From positions 1 through 51,990 of the forward strand of contig JBGSIB010000023.1 in NCBI GenBank assembly GCA_041751955.1: a DNA stretch of 51,990 bases. Reading direction: 5' to 3'. Position numbers and translations under genes: made by a program. Shown piece after piece: positions 24,585 through 32,120 of the stretch. A model generated the notes under the pieces. The model saw only the letters and a program-made list of their open reading frames with translations. It did no database searches and was not told where the DNA came from. This DNA comes from UBA2040 sp041751955 (GTDB taxonomy: Bacteria > Bacteroidota > Bacteroidia > Flavobacteriales_D > Crocinitomicaceae). Numbering within the stretch: the first letter of the stretch is position 1; each line of letters begins with the position of its first letter.

Positions 24585-25778
24585 ATGCTAAGGGGTCTAA
24601 ATATTTTTTTACTACTCGTGGTCTTTTTCTCATGTGCAGTGGGAAAAGGAAAGGAAATTGTGTCAGAAAATATTGCCGATTGCACTGGAGCTATTCAACT
24701 TAGTCAGCAAGGTTCTAGTGTCATTGATTTACCTGGTACTTCAGGAAAAAAAGATGAATTCAGTGCCTTTCAAGTTCTCAAAACCGTAACCGTTGCTAAT
24801 TCCGTTTGGTTCAGCTTTATTGCCGATTATGATGGAAAATTCACTCTACGAGCTGATACCGAAGTCAATGATTTGAATTTAGTCGTTTTTCAAACCGATG
24901 GAAAGGATGTTTGTGATGACATATCAAGCGGAAAAGCGGAAATCAAAAGAATGTTGATTAAGGAGGAATATCCATCTGTTTTCTTAACGGATAGAAATAT
25001 TAAAAATGCCTTGTACCCCTTACAAATGCGAAAAGGTGATAAAATCAATTTTGTCATCTTCACCCGTAAAAAGAAAAAAACAAGAATTAAATTGTACATC
25101 GAACTACTGCCAAATGTTGTGGAACAAATCGTCAGTACCAGCGATAACAAAACAAAAATTGTAGATTTAACGGATGAATTCACTGTCAATAAAACTCGCC
25201 TCGAAATACGAGATGTGGATACACAAGACCCTGTTATTGCTAATATTCGCATTTCCGGAATCTCGAATCTTGACGGGTCTTACAAAGCCAGCGACTTAAT
25301 CTTTCAACCCGACAAAAACGGAACTGTAAAATTAGAATGTAGTCAAGAAGGATACTTTTTTGTAGATAGAAAAGAGGAAGTCAGTCCTAAAGTCGACAAA
25401 ACGATAACCGTATTTTTTCAGCGAATGGACAAAGGAAAATCCATGCAATTGGAAGAAATTGAATTCAAAACCAACTCTTCTGAATTGCTTCCTTCTGCTG
25501 AGCCTGCTCTTATTCGTTTAAGGGAATTTTTAGCTTTAAATGCGGATCTTCAGGTTGAAATTCAAGGTCATGTTTTTGAAATGGGAAAAACTACTTCGGA
25601 TGGGATGAGACTTTCTGAAGCTAGAGCACAACGTGTAATGCTTTATTTGGTCAACTTTGGTATTGATCCAAAACGTCTTACAGCCGTCGGTTATGGTGGT
25701 ACCAAACCTGTTTACACTAATCCAAGCCGCTCTTCGGAGGAACAGGCAAATCGACGCGTAGAGATAAAAATATTATAA
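24585..25778 (+). CDS. OmpA-family peptidoglycan-binding lipoprotein
   Basis: 397 residues from ATG 24585 (MLRGLNIFLLLVVFFSC, lipobox FFSC); a TTG 18 bases earlier is less likely. The middle contains a beta-sandwich region (about 60-180), then a domain whose spacing resembles carboxypeptidase-regulatory/PEGA repeats (about 200-275). The C-terminus is a full OmpA/MotB domain: VEIQGHVFEMGK, RLSEARAQRVMLYLVNFGID, LTAVGYGGTKPV and NRRVEIKIL. The domain should bind peptidoglycan while the lipid anchors the protein in the outer membrane. Proteins of this type are common in Bacteroidota, some near gliding or T9SS genes. Confidence 0.85.
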   Translation: MLRGLNIFLLLVVFFSCAVGKGKEIVSENIADCTGAIQLSQQGSSVIDLPGTSGKKDEFSAFQVLKTVTVANSVWFSFIADYDGKFTLRADTEVNDLNLVVFQTDGKDVCDDISSGKAEIKRMLIKEEYPSVFLTDRNIKNALYPLQMRKGDKINFVIFTRKKKKTRIKLYIELLPNVVEQIVSTSDNKTKIVDLTDEFTVNKTRLEIRDVDTQDPVIANIRISGISNLDGSYKASDLIFQPDKNGTVKLECSQEGYFFVDRKEEVSPKVDKTITVFFQRMDKGKSMQLEEIEFKTNSSELLPSAEPALIRLREFLALNADLQVEIQGHVFEMGKTTSDGMRLSEARAQRVMLYLVNFGIDPKRLTAVGYGGTKPVYTNPSRSSEEQANRRVEIKIL

Positions 25779-25780
25779 AA

Positions 25781-25801
25781 AAATCCGCACAAGGCGGATT
25801 T
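25781..25801. terminator. Bidirectional hairpin terminator between the OmpA gene and frr
   Basis: Perfect 8-base stem AAATCCGC (25781-25788) with GCGGATTT (25794-25801) and a five-base loop. On the minus strand the stem runs into a T-tract, so it should end the frr transcript efficiently. On the plus strand the following TGTATTTCTT is weaker. Confidence 0.8.
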
Positions 25802-25828
25802 GTATTTCTTCGCTGATAAACTGAATAA

Positions 25829-26392
25829 TTAGATAGTCATGATATCTTTTTCTTTGACTTCAAATACTTGATCAATTTTCTTAATGTATGTATCGGTAAT
25901 ATTTTGAACTTCTCCTTCAGCATCCTTTTCCATATCTTCTGAAAGACCTTCATTCTTCAAGTCTTTAACCATACCAAGTGCATCCTTTCGGTGATTTCGA
26001 ACGGCTACTTTAATATTTTCGCATTCTGCCTTTGCTTTTTTTACCATTTCCTTACGACGATCTTCCGTCAATGGGGGAACGTTAATAATCAACATCTCAC
26101 CATTACTTTGCGGAGCGAAACCTAAATTCGCATTGATGATTCCTTTGGCAATTTCTTCCAACATAGGTTTTTCCCATGGTTGAACGGTAATTGTTCTGGC
26201 ATCCGGAGTATTTACGTTTGCTACTTGCGTTATAGGTGTTTGACTTCCGTAATAATCAACCGTGACACCGTTTAACATTGCGGGTGTTGCTTTTCCTGCT
26301 CTAATTCTTAATAATTCAATATCCAAACGCTCCAATGATTTGCTATTGGCAGATTTGAATTCATCATAAATCATTTGTAAATCTTCTAACAT
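25829..26392 (-). CDS. frr: Ribosome recycling factor
   Basis: 187-residue RRF, which with EF-G and IF3 splits post-termination ribosomes. Landmarks: LLRIRAGKATPAMLNGVTVDYYG, PDARTITVQPWEKPMLEEIAKGI, NVPPLTEDRRKEMVKKAKAECE and the C-terminal helix. Length is normal. It lies 20 bases downstream of pyrH in the same direction, and a hairpin terminator follows. The pyrH-frr pairing is conserved across bacteria. Confidence 0.97.
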   Translation of the reverse strand: MLEDLQMIYDEFKSANSKSLERLDIELLRIRAGKATPAMLNGVTVDYYGSQTPITQVANVNTPDARTITVQPWEKPMLEEIAKGIINANLGFAPQSNGEMLIINVPPLTEDRRKEMVKKAKAECENIKVAVRNHRKDALGMVKDLKNEGLSEDMEKDAEGEVQNITDTYIKKIDQVFEVKEKDIMTI

Positions 26393-26412
26393 AACTTTTT
26401 CGTTAATTCAAT

Positions 26413-27120
26413 CTAACTACGAACAATTGTGCCAATTTGCTGGCCTTCTAATAATTGTTTCAATCTTCCTGGCGTATCCATGTCAAATACAATTATCGGT
26501 AAATCATTTTCTTTACACAAAGTAAAGGCCGTCATATCCATAATTTGTAGTCCCTTGCTATAAGCGTCATCGTAGGTAATCATATCATATTTAGTCGCTG
26601 TAGGATCTTTGAATGGATCAGCTGTGTAAATTCCGTCTACCCGCGTTCCCTTTAAAATCACATCAGCGTTTACTTCAATCGCTCGCAAAGCTGCTGCAGA
26701 ATCCGTCGTAAAATAAGGATTACCCGTTCCAGCTCCAAAAATAACAACCCGCCCTTTCTCCAAATGTCGCATAGCCCTTCTTCGTACAAAAGGTTCTGCA
26801 ATTTCTTTCATTTCAATCGCCGACTGCAGACGGGTGTTTACTCCAATGGATTCTAATGCCGCTTGCAATGCCATGCTATTGATCATCGTCGCTAACATGC
26901 CCATATAGTCACCATGGGTGCGATCCATTCCTCCTTCTTCCGCCTGAACGCCTCGAAAAATATTACCGCCACCGATTACGATTGCTACTTCAACTCCCAA
27001 TTCATGAATTTCATTTATTTGCTCGGCATACGAACTTAAGCGCTTATTGTCAATTCCAAATTGTTTGTCGCCCATTAAAGACTCACCACTCAATTTTAAG
27101 AGAATTCTTTTGTATTTCAT
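26413..27120 (-). CDS. pyrH: UMP kinase
   Basis: Phosphorylates UMP to UDP in pyrimidine nucleotide synthesis, 235 residues. The start at 27120 (MKYKRILLKLSGESLMG) is the family N-terminus; an in-frame ATG 24 bases upstream overlaps the promoter region and is unlikely. Motifs: VIGGGNIFRG, DYMGMLATMINS, FGAGTGNPYFTTDSAAALRA, LKGTRVDGIYTADPF, IVFDMDTPGRL. It is followed by frr at 20 bases. A perfect -7 element precedes it, so pyrH-frr may be transcribed separately from the upstream ribosomal genes. Confidence 0.97.
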   Translation of the reverse strand: MKYKRILLKLSGESLMGDKQFGIDNKRLSSYAEQINEIHELGVEVAIVIGGGNIFRGVQAEEGGMDRTHGDYMGMLATMINSMALQAALESIGVNTRLQSAIEMKEIAEPFVRRRAMRHLEKGRVVIFGAGTGNPYFTTDSAAALRAIEVNADVILKGTRVDGIYTADPFKDPTATKYDMITYDDAYSKGLQIMDMTAFTLCKENDLPIIVFDMDTPGRLKQLLEGQQIGTIVRS

Positions 27121-27141
27121 GAAAGTTGCATTTTTGCTCTG

Positions 27142-27149
27142 CAAATATA
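27142..27149 (-). promoter_or_regulatory. -7 promoter element for pyrH-frr
   Basis: Minus-strand TATATTTG is an exact TAnnTTTG match 22 bases before the pyrH ATG. A -33 TTG at standard spacing is not evident. It makes independent transcription of pyrH-frr plausible. Confidence 0.45.
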
Positions 27150-27213
27150 AATAAAGAGAATTGTTAAAGGCGAAAAAGTTGACTTAAGAATGCTTTTACC
27201 AATTGAAAATGAA

Positions 27214-27513
27214 TCATGAAATCGAGATTGACCAATCTTTCAGGTTGACTAAGCCAACTTCATTCAAGGATATCTTGTAGAAAGTTGGCAAGAAATCAAA
27301 TCGAATTATTTTCGCTTCCCTGAGTTTTTGAAGATGATTATGAACACTTGATGGAGATAAATGAAGGGCAGCTGATAATTCGGTATTTCTGCACCATTCT
27401 TGATGATAAAGTATTTCTAAAATTCTTATCCGTGCAGGATGAGATATTGCACGTCCGATTATGGCAATATCTTTTTCATTTTGTGTAAAATGTTTGGTTT
27501 TTGATGCACCCAT
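27214..27513 (-). CDS. ArsR-family winged-helix regulator
   Basis: 99-residue DNA-binding protein: IIGRAISHPARIRILEILYH, then TELSAALHLSPSSVHNHLQKLREAKII (recognition helix) and a beta wing. No metal-binding cysteine pair of the ELCVCD type is seen; the only Cys is in HQEWCRN, so it may not sense metals. It sits between tsf and pyrH, two genes that are usually neighbours, with a terminator and a palindrome-rich region upstream. Autoregulation through those palindromes is a reasonable hypothesis. Target genes are unknown. Confidence 0.8.
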   Translation of the reverse strand: MGASKTKHFTQNEKDIAIIGRAISHPARIRILEILYHQEWCRNTELSAALHLSPSSVHNHLQKLREAKIIRFDFLPTFYKISLNEVGLVNLKDWSISIS

Positions 27514-27617
27514 GATTTCATTGGTTTAAGTTGTAAATAAATGTTGTTTGTTTTTGTAATCCCTAATTAAGTTAATGAAAATTATCCTTATAAAACAACA
27601 AAATTCGAAAATTCTCG

Positions 27618-27645
27618 ATTTCTCGAATTTGTAAATTCGAGAAAT
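27618..27645. repeat. Perfect 13-base inverted repeat upstream of the ArsR-like gene
   Basis: ATTTCTCGAATTT (27618-27630) and its exact reverse complement AAATTCGAGAAAT (27633-27645) are separated by GT. A further copy of the core, AAATTCGA, occurs at 27601. It lies about 105-130 bases upstream of the ArsR-like start and 60 bases beyond the tsf terminator. Could be an operator, a cruciform-forming element or a repeat remnant. Confidence 0.75.
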
Positions 27646-27650
27646 TTAAA

Positions 27651-27668
27651 TTTCGAAATATTTCGAAA
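27651..27668. repeat. 18-base perfect palindrome TTTCGAAATATTTCGAAA
   Basis: Self-complementary over all 18 bases and adjacent to the 13-base inverted repeat, sharing the TTCGA core. Together they form a 70-base block of TTCGA half-sites between the ArsR-like gene and the tsf terminator. Confidence 0.7.
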
Positions 27669-27704
27669 CTATGCTAATTTTCAGTATGTTGAATTAAAAA
27701 TTGA

Positions 27705-27739
27705 ACAAAAAAAAACCGACAATCAAAAGACTATCGGTT
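27705..27739 (-). terminator. Rho-independent terminator of the rplM-tsf operon
   Basis: On the minus strand ACCGATAGTC pairs with GATTGTCGGT (ten pairs including two G-U) around a TTTT loop, followed by a run of nine T. It lies 28 bases after the tsf stop. Confidence 0.85.
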
Positions 27740-27766
27740 CTTAAACTTTTATTTTCCTTCTAAAGA

Positions 27767-28597
27767 TTAGCTCATTGCCAAACGTTTGAAGTCTACAATT
27801 TTTAATCCATCTTCCGAAGAACTGATGAACTCTTCAACTGTCATTTTGTTATCACGAATGAACTCTTGACTTAACAAAGTATTTTCTTTAAAGAATTTGT
27901 TCAAACGACCTTGAGCAATTTTCTCCGCCATTTCAGCTGGTTTTCCTTCTTGGATCGCCAATTCTTTTCCAACTTCTAACTCACGTTCAATGGTTCTTTC
28001 GTCGATACCATCTTTCGTCAATGCCATTGGATTCATAGCTGCAACTTGCATAGCTACTTGTTTACCTGCGTCCTCAGCTACTTCTGAACCTTTGTTCAAA
28101 GCTACTAAAGTAGCTAATTGATTCCCAGGATGATTGTACGCTACAACTTTATCAGCTGAAATCATTTCATAACCCGATAAATCCAATTTCTCGCCGATAA
28201 AACCAACTTGCTCAATGATTTTTTCTTCAACTGTCAATTTATCATCGTATTTCATCCCTTTCAACTCATCTGCCGAAGATGGTTTGTTAGAGATTGCAAC
28301 TTTCAAAATTGTATCCACAAAACTGCGGAAGTTTTCATTTTTTGCAACAAAGTCAGTCTCACAATTCAATCTTAAAACAATGCCTGTTTTTCCACCGTCT
28401 GTTACTTCAGCAAAAATCAGTCCTTCTTTAGCCTCGTTTTCACCTCTTTTCGCTGCAACTTTCTGACCTTTTTTACGAAGAATGTCTACCGCCATTTCGA
28501 AGTCGCCATCAGCTTCTACAAGTGCGTTTTTGCAGTCCATCATTCCTGCGCCTGTTTGTTGGCGTAATTTATTTACATCTGATGCCGTGATTGCCAT
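27767..28597 (-). CDS. tsf: Elongation factor Ts
   Basis: Guanine-nucleotide exchange factor for EF-Tu, 276 residues. The N-terminal UBA-like domain carries VNKLRQQTGAGMMDCKNALVEADGDFEMAVDILRKKG. The Tsf signature GIVLRLNCETDFVAKNENF follows, which contacts EF-Tu. The core and the C-terminal VEEFISSS region are intact. It lies 29 bases after rpsB and is followed by a strong terminator, marking the end of the ribosomal operon. Confidence 0.97.
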   Translation of the reverse strand: MAITASDVNKLRQQTGAGMMDCKNALVEADGDFEMAVDILRKKGQKVAAKRGENEAKEGLIFAEVTDGGKTGIVLRLNCETDFVAKNENFRSFVDTILKVAISNKPSSADELKGMKYDDKLTVEEKIIEQVGFIGEKLDLSGYEMISADKVVAYNHPGNQLATLVALNKGSEVAEDAGKQVAMQVAAMNPMALTKDGIDERTIERELEVGKELAIQEGKPAEMAEKIAQGRLNKFFKENTLLSQEFIRDNKMTVEEFISSSEDGLKIVDFKRLAMS

Positions 28598-28626
28598 TTC
28601 AGTTATATCTTTATATAATTAATTAT

Positions 28627-29805
28627 CTATTTTTCTTCTTTTGCTGATTCTTTTTTAGCCGCTGGCTTTTTGGTTGCTGGTTTACCACCATCCATTTCTT
28701 CTTGCCATTTTTTCAACTCATCCCACTTACCTGCAGCAGCCATTCCAGCTTGCTTAGGCCAAGTATCAGTTACGTGGTTTCCACGAACTCCTTCAATGAT
28801 TTCAGCTATTTTCTCTGAAGTTGATGCAGCTAAATCAGCAAAAGTAACCAATCCAGCAGCTGCTAATGTTTCAGCAATTTTAGGTCCAACTCCTTCGATA
28901 GTTGTCAAGTCATCAGCGTTAGCTGCTTCAGTAATTACCTCTTCTGGAGCTGAAACTGCTTCTTCAGCCACTGGTACCTGTTCAACAACAGCTTCTGCTA
29001 CAACTTCTTCTGTAGAATCGTCTGCAGCTGTTTTTGCTTTACGAGGACGAGTTGTTTTTGCAGGAGCTTCATTTGAAATTTCTGCAGTTTCTTCTTCTTT
29101 ATCCTTATCTCCACCGCTTTTACGCTCCTCTAAACCTTGACGGATAGCCTCGCACATTGTTTCAACAATAATAGAAATAGATTTTGTTGCATCGTCATTT
29201 GCAGGAATAGGGAAATCAACCAGACGTGGATCAGAGTTAGTATCCACCATTGCAAAAATTGGAATGTTCAAACGTTTCGCTTCATTCAAAGCAATATGCT
29301 CTTTCAAAATATCTACTAAGAAAATTGCAGCTGGTTGACGAGTCATGTCAACGATAGAGCCAAAATTCTTTTCTAATTTCTCTCTTTGACGAGTTTTGAA
29401 AAGACGCTCACGTTTGTTCAATGTTTCCCATGTTCCGTCTGTTCTCATTTTGTCGATAGTCGACATTTTACGAATAGATTTACGGGTTGTTTGAAAGTTT
29501 GTTAACATACCTCCTGACCATCTTTCAGTAACGAAAGGCATATTTAATTCTTTCACCTTGTCTGCAACAAGATCTTTGGCTTGTTTTTTCGTTGCTACGA
29601 AAATAATTTTTTTACCGGATTTGGCGATTTGTTTCATTGCCGCTGCAGCCTGATCAAGGTGAGCGATTGTCTTATTTAAATCAATGATATGGATACCTTT
29701 TTTCTCTTCAAAGATATACGGCGCCATTGCCGGATTCCATTTTCTTTTCAAGTGACCGAAATGTACACCTGCTTCTAATAATTTTTCGAATGTAACTTTT
29801 GACAT
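28627..29805 (-). CDS. rpsB: Ribosomal protein S2 with long C-terminal helix-hairpin-helix extension
   Basis: Residues 1 to about 228 are a standard uS2 (LLEAGVHFGHLKRKWNP, FVATKKQAKDLV, RWSGGMLTNF, NIPIFAMVDTNSDP). At 392 residues the protein is about 150 longer than typical S2. The added part has an acidic, Ala/Glu/Val-rich linker (about 229-297). A helix-hairpin-helix-like unit follows from 298 (DDLTTIEGVGPKIAETL, GLVTFADLA), then an aromatic segment and a Lys/Ala-rich tail. HhH units of this form usually bind nucleic acid or protein; extended S2 proteins occur in some Bacteroidota (recalled). The reading frame is continuous, so it is a true fusion. Confidence 0.95.
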   Translation of the reverse strand: MSKVTFEKLLEAGVHFGHLKRKWNPAMAPYIFEEKKGIHIIDLNKTIAHLDQAAAAMKQIAKSGKKIIFVATKKQAKDLVADKVKELNMPFVTERWSGGMLTNFQTTRKSIRKMSTIDKMRTDGTWETLNKRERLFKTRQREKLEKNFGSIVDMTRQPAAIFLVDILKEHIALNEAKRLNIPIFAMVDTNSDPRLVDFPIPANDDATKSISIIVETMCEAIRQGLEERKSGGDKDKEEETAEISNEAPAKTTRPRKAKTAADDSTEEVVAEAVVEQVPVAEEAVSAPEEVITEAANADDLTTIEGVGPKIAETLAAAGLVTFADLAASTSEKIAEIIEGVRGNHVTDTWPKQAGMAAAGKWDELKKWQEEMDGGKPATKKPAAKKESAKEEK

Positions 29806-29920
29806 TTTTGTTTTTTTTATTGTTTACGTTCCTTTAGTAATCAGTTAACGAAGGGTTCCCGAAGGAAGGGTACTCCGCACTTGGATACTAAACAAGCGCC
29901 AAAATAGTTTACTAATAATC

Positions 29921-30307
29921 TTAACGTTTTGAGAATTGGAATTTCTTACGCGCTTTTGGTTGACCTGGTTTTTTACGTTCCACCATTCTTGGGTCACGTG
30001 TCATTAAACCTTCTGCCTTCAAAAGTGGTTTGTAATCTTCCGAAACTTTAACCAAAGCACGAGAGATACCCAATCGGATAGCTTCTGCCTGACCATTGAT
30101 TCCACCTCCTACTACAGTTACATTGATGTCATACTGACCCATTGTATCTGTTTTTTCGAAAGGTTGAAATAATTTTCCTTGCAATAATGGAACTGGAAAG
30201 TGTACTTTGTAGTCCTTTTTATTTACAATCACGTTGCCTTTACCTTTTTTCATGTAAACACGAGCAACTGATGTTTTTCTTCTTCCTAATGTGTTGATAA
30301 TTTCCAT
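29921..30307 (-). CDS. rpsI: Ribosomal protein S9
   Basis: 128-residue uS9: LGRRKTSVARVYMKKGKG at the N-terminus, VVGGGINGQAEAIRLGISRAL, and the C-terminal RDPRMVERKKPGQPKARKKFQFSKR that reaches the decoding centre. Standard length. It lies five bases downstream of rplM, as in most bacteria, and 115 bases ahead of rpsB. Confidence 0.97.
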   Translation of the reverse strand: MEIINTLGRRKTSVARVYMKKGKGNVIVNKKDYKVHFPVPLLQGKLFQPFEKTDTMGQYDINVTVVGGGINGQAEAIRLGISRALVKVSEDYKPLLKAEGLMTRDPRMVERKKPGQPKARKKFQFSKR

Positions 30308-30312
30308 ACTGT

Positions 30313-30768
30313 TTATTTGAATGTGCTAAGGTCTAGTACACTTGGTTTTTGAGCCTCTTGTTTGTGCTCAGAACCTGTATATACCTTAAGGTTTCTAAAT
30401 AATTCTCTACCCAAAGTATTTTTAGGTAACATACCTTTAATCGCTTTTTCAATTAAACGCTCCGGATGTTTTCTCAACATTTCCTCAGCTGAAGTCGTTT
30501 TTTGACCTCCTGGGTATCCTGTGTAACGAACGTACTCTTTATCAACCAATTTCGCTCCCGAAAAAGCTACTTTTTCTGCGTTGATGATAATTACGTTGTC
30601 ACCACAGTCTGCATGTGGGGTAAAGTTAACCTTGTGTTTTCCACGGATAACTTTCGCCACCTTGCTCGCTAAACGACCAAGAGTTTGGCCTTCAGCATCT
30701 ACGATAAACCACTGCTTATCAGCAGTTTCTTTGTTCGCAGATCGGGTTTTGTAACTTAATGTATCCAC
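30313..30768 (-). CDS. rplM: Ribosomal protein L13
   Basis: 151-residue uL13: KQWFIVDAEGQTLGRLASKVAKVIRGKHK, NAEKVAFSGAKL, YTGYPGG, IEKAIKGMLPKNTLGR and the conserved late segment KVYTGSEHKQEAQKP. First gene of rplM-rpsI-rpsB-tsf. Preceded by a consensus Bacteroidota promoter and a GC-rich hairpin in the leader. Confidence 0.97.
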   Translation of the reverse strand: MDTLSYKTRSANKETADKQWFIVDAEGQTLGRLASKVAKVIRGKHKVNFTPHADCGDNVIIINAEKVAFSGAKLVDKEYVRYTGYPGGQKTTSAEEMLRKHPERLIEKAIKGMLPKNTLGRELFRNLKVYTGSEHKQEAQKPSVLDLSTFK

Positions 30769-30795
30769 AATCTTTTTTATTTAAATAAGACAATT

Positions 30796-30810
30796 CCCCT
30801 AAATTGGGGG
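30796..30810 (-). promoter_or_regulatory. Leader hairpin ahead of rplM
   Basis: CCCC (30796-30799) and GGGG (30807-30810) form a short G+C stem in an otherwise AT-rich leader, directly downstream of the rplM promoter. Ribosomal-protein leaders that bind their own product exist for this operon in other bacteria; that it does so here is speculation. Confidence 0.35.
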
Positions 30811-30812
30811 TG

Positions 30813-30843
30813 CAAAGATATAATTTCTTACTTTTATTAACAA
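30813..30843 (-). promoter_or_regulatory. Bacteroidota-type promoter for rplM-rpsI-rpsB-tsf
   Basis: On the minus strand TTG (30843-30841), 20 bases, TATCTTTG (30820-30813): an exact match to TTG-N20-TAnnTTTG, about 45 bases before the rplM start. Confidence 0.7.
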
Positions 30844-30919
30844 GGGAATTTTGATTTAAATTCAAGAACTTTAAACAAATTAAAATTGTCCGATTAATTT
30901 GTTTAAAAAACTGCTTGAA

Positions 30920-31300
30920 TTAATTTCCTTTTCGGATCATCGAGGAAGCTCCTTCACCGCAAGATTTGGTGGAAAAGGAAAGGTTGACTTTATTCCCCTC
31001 ACAACTCTCTATTTTGGTCCAAATCTTGTCTCCTTTTTCAAGACAACCTGGTGCGTTTACAATTTTCTGAACTGTGAGAACATAGTGAGAATCATTCAGC
31101 CATTTCACTTTCATTACGATGTAAGAAGCACCATTGTTCCAAAATTCTTTTTGCTTCTTTTTGGTTCGAATGATAACGGCTTCCAATGTAAGATCTTCGT
31201 AGACAAAGGTTCCAGTTTTAAAAACATTCGAACACTCGTTGGTTTGCGACCACAAGAAACTATTCATACAGATTGACAAAAGTAAAAGTGTAGTTTTCAT
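30920..31300 (-). CDS. Small secreted protein of unknown function
   Basis: 126 residues. MKTTLLLLSICMNSFLWSQ is a typical Bacteroidota signal peptide ending in SQ. The mature region has three or four Cys (in NECSN, APGCLEK, ESCEG, KSCGEG), which may form disulfides. It also has a beta-rich pattern with VMKVKWLNDSHYVLTVQKIV. No family is recognised. It stands alone between the ribosomal operon and an enoyl-CoA hydratase gene, on the same strand, 26 bases ahead of the latter. Confidence 0.65.
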   Translation of the reverse strand: MKTTLLLLSICMNSFLWSQTNECSNVFKTGTFVYEDLTLEAVIIRTKKKQKEFWNNGASYIVMKVKWLNDSHYVLTVQKIVNAPGCLEKGDKIWTKIESCEGNKVNLSFSTKSCGEGASSMIRKGN

Positions 31301-31326
31301 GAAGTTGAAGTTAAAATTATCGTGTT

Positions 31327-32100
31327 TTATTTAGCTTTAAACTTATTAATGGCCTCACGCGTGAATTCACTCAAGACCAATTCTCCACTAACCGCTGCTC
31401 TTTCTGACAAAAGTGTATCCCAATTTTCAGTTCCTTGCCAAAAGATTTCTTTCAACATACGCATGGCATCAGGATTACTTTTTGCGAGACGATCTGCTAG
31501 GGCACTTATCTCGGCATCCATTTCTTCGGTAGTTTCAAATACATCGGCGTATAGCCCTTTTTTCAGTGCCCAATTAGCAGAGCACCATTCGCTTGCATTG
31601 ATGGCTAATTGACTCATCGCTGATGTCCCAATTTTCCGTTCAACTGCCGGCCCAACCACGAAAGGACCTATTCCCACAGCTAACTCTGATAATTTTACAT
31701 CAGCAAATTGAGTAGCAAAACAATAATCAACCGCAGAGGCCAAGCCTACACCTCCACCAACTGCTTTTCCTTGTATTCGACCAATGATTAATTTCGGACA
31801 TTTTCTACACGCATTAATCACATTGGCGAAACCAGAAAAGAATTTTTTTCCTGTCTCTAAATCATTAATTGAAATTAATTCATCAAAACTAGCGCCCGCG
31901 CAAAACGCTTTTTCGCCTGCTGACGTTAAAACAATAACTTTTACAGCACTGTTCAATCCTAATTCAGAAATAGTTTCTGCTAGCAGATTTAAAATTTTTC
32001 CCGGCAAAGAATTGCTCAAAGGGTGACCAAATTCTATAGTTGCAATCCCATTTTCAGAAATTTCAGATACAACATGTCCCTGATCAACAGCATTCGACAT
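31327..32100 (-). CDS. Enoyl-CoA hydratase/isomerase family protein
   Basis: 257-residue crotonase-fold protein for acyl-CoA chemistry. Oxyanion-hole strands are visible: AFCAGASFDEL and IQGKAVGGGVGLASAVDY. Of the two glutamates used by classic enoyl-CoA hydratase, the second is kept (Glu139, LSEL). The first position (usual GGGxE) is Gly119, so the reaction may differ from simple hydration. The SELAVGIGPFVVGPAVERKIG stretch matches a Bacteroidota subgroup often near leucine or fatty-acid degradation genes, but no such neighbours are present. Substrate unknown. Confidence 0.82.
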   Translation of the reverse strand: MSNAVDQGHVVSEISENGIATIEFGHPLSNSLPGKILNLLAETISELGLNSAVKVIVLTSAGEKAFCAGASFDELISINDLETGKKFFSGFANVINACRKCPKLIIGRIQGKAVGGGVGLASAVDYCFATQFADVKLSELAVGIGPFVVGPAVERKIGTSAMSQLAINASEWCSANWALKKGLYADVFETTEEMDAEISALADRLAKSNPDAMRMLKEIFWQGTENWDTLLSERAAVSGELVLSEFTREAINKFKAK

Positions 32101-32120
32101 AATAATTAGTTTTGAAAATA

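Noticed and set aside
28670..29140. 156-codon plus-strand frame opposite rpsB
   Set aside because: Antisense shadow of the Ala/Lys-rich S2 extension; Ser/Ala composition follows from the opposite strand.
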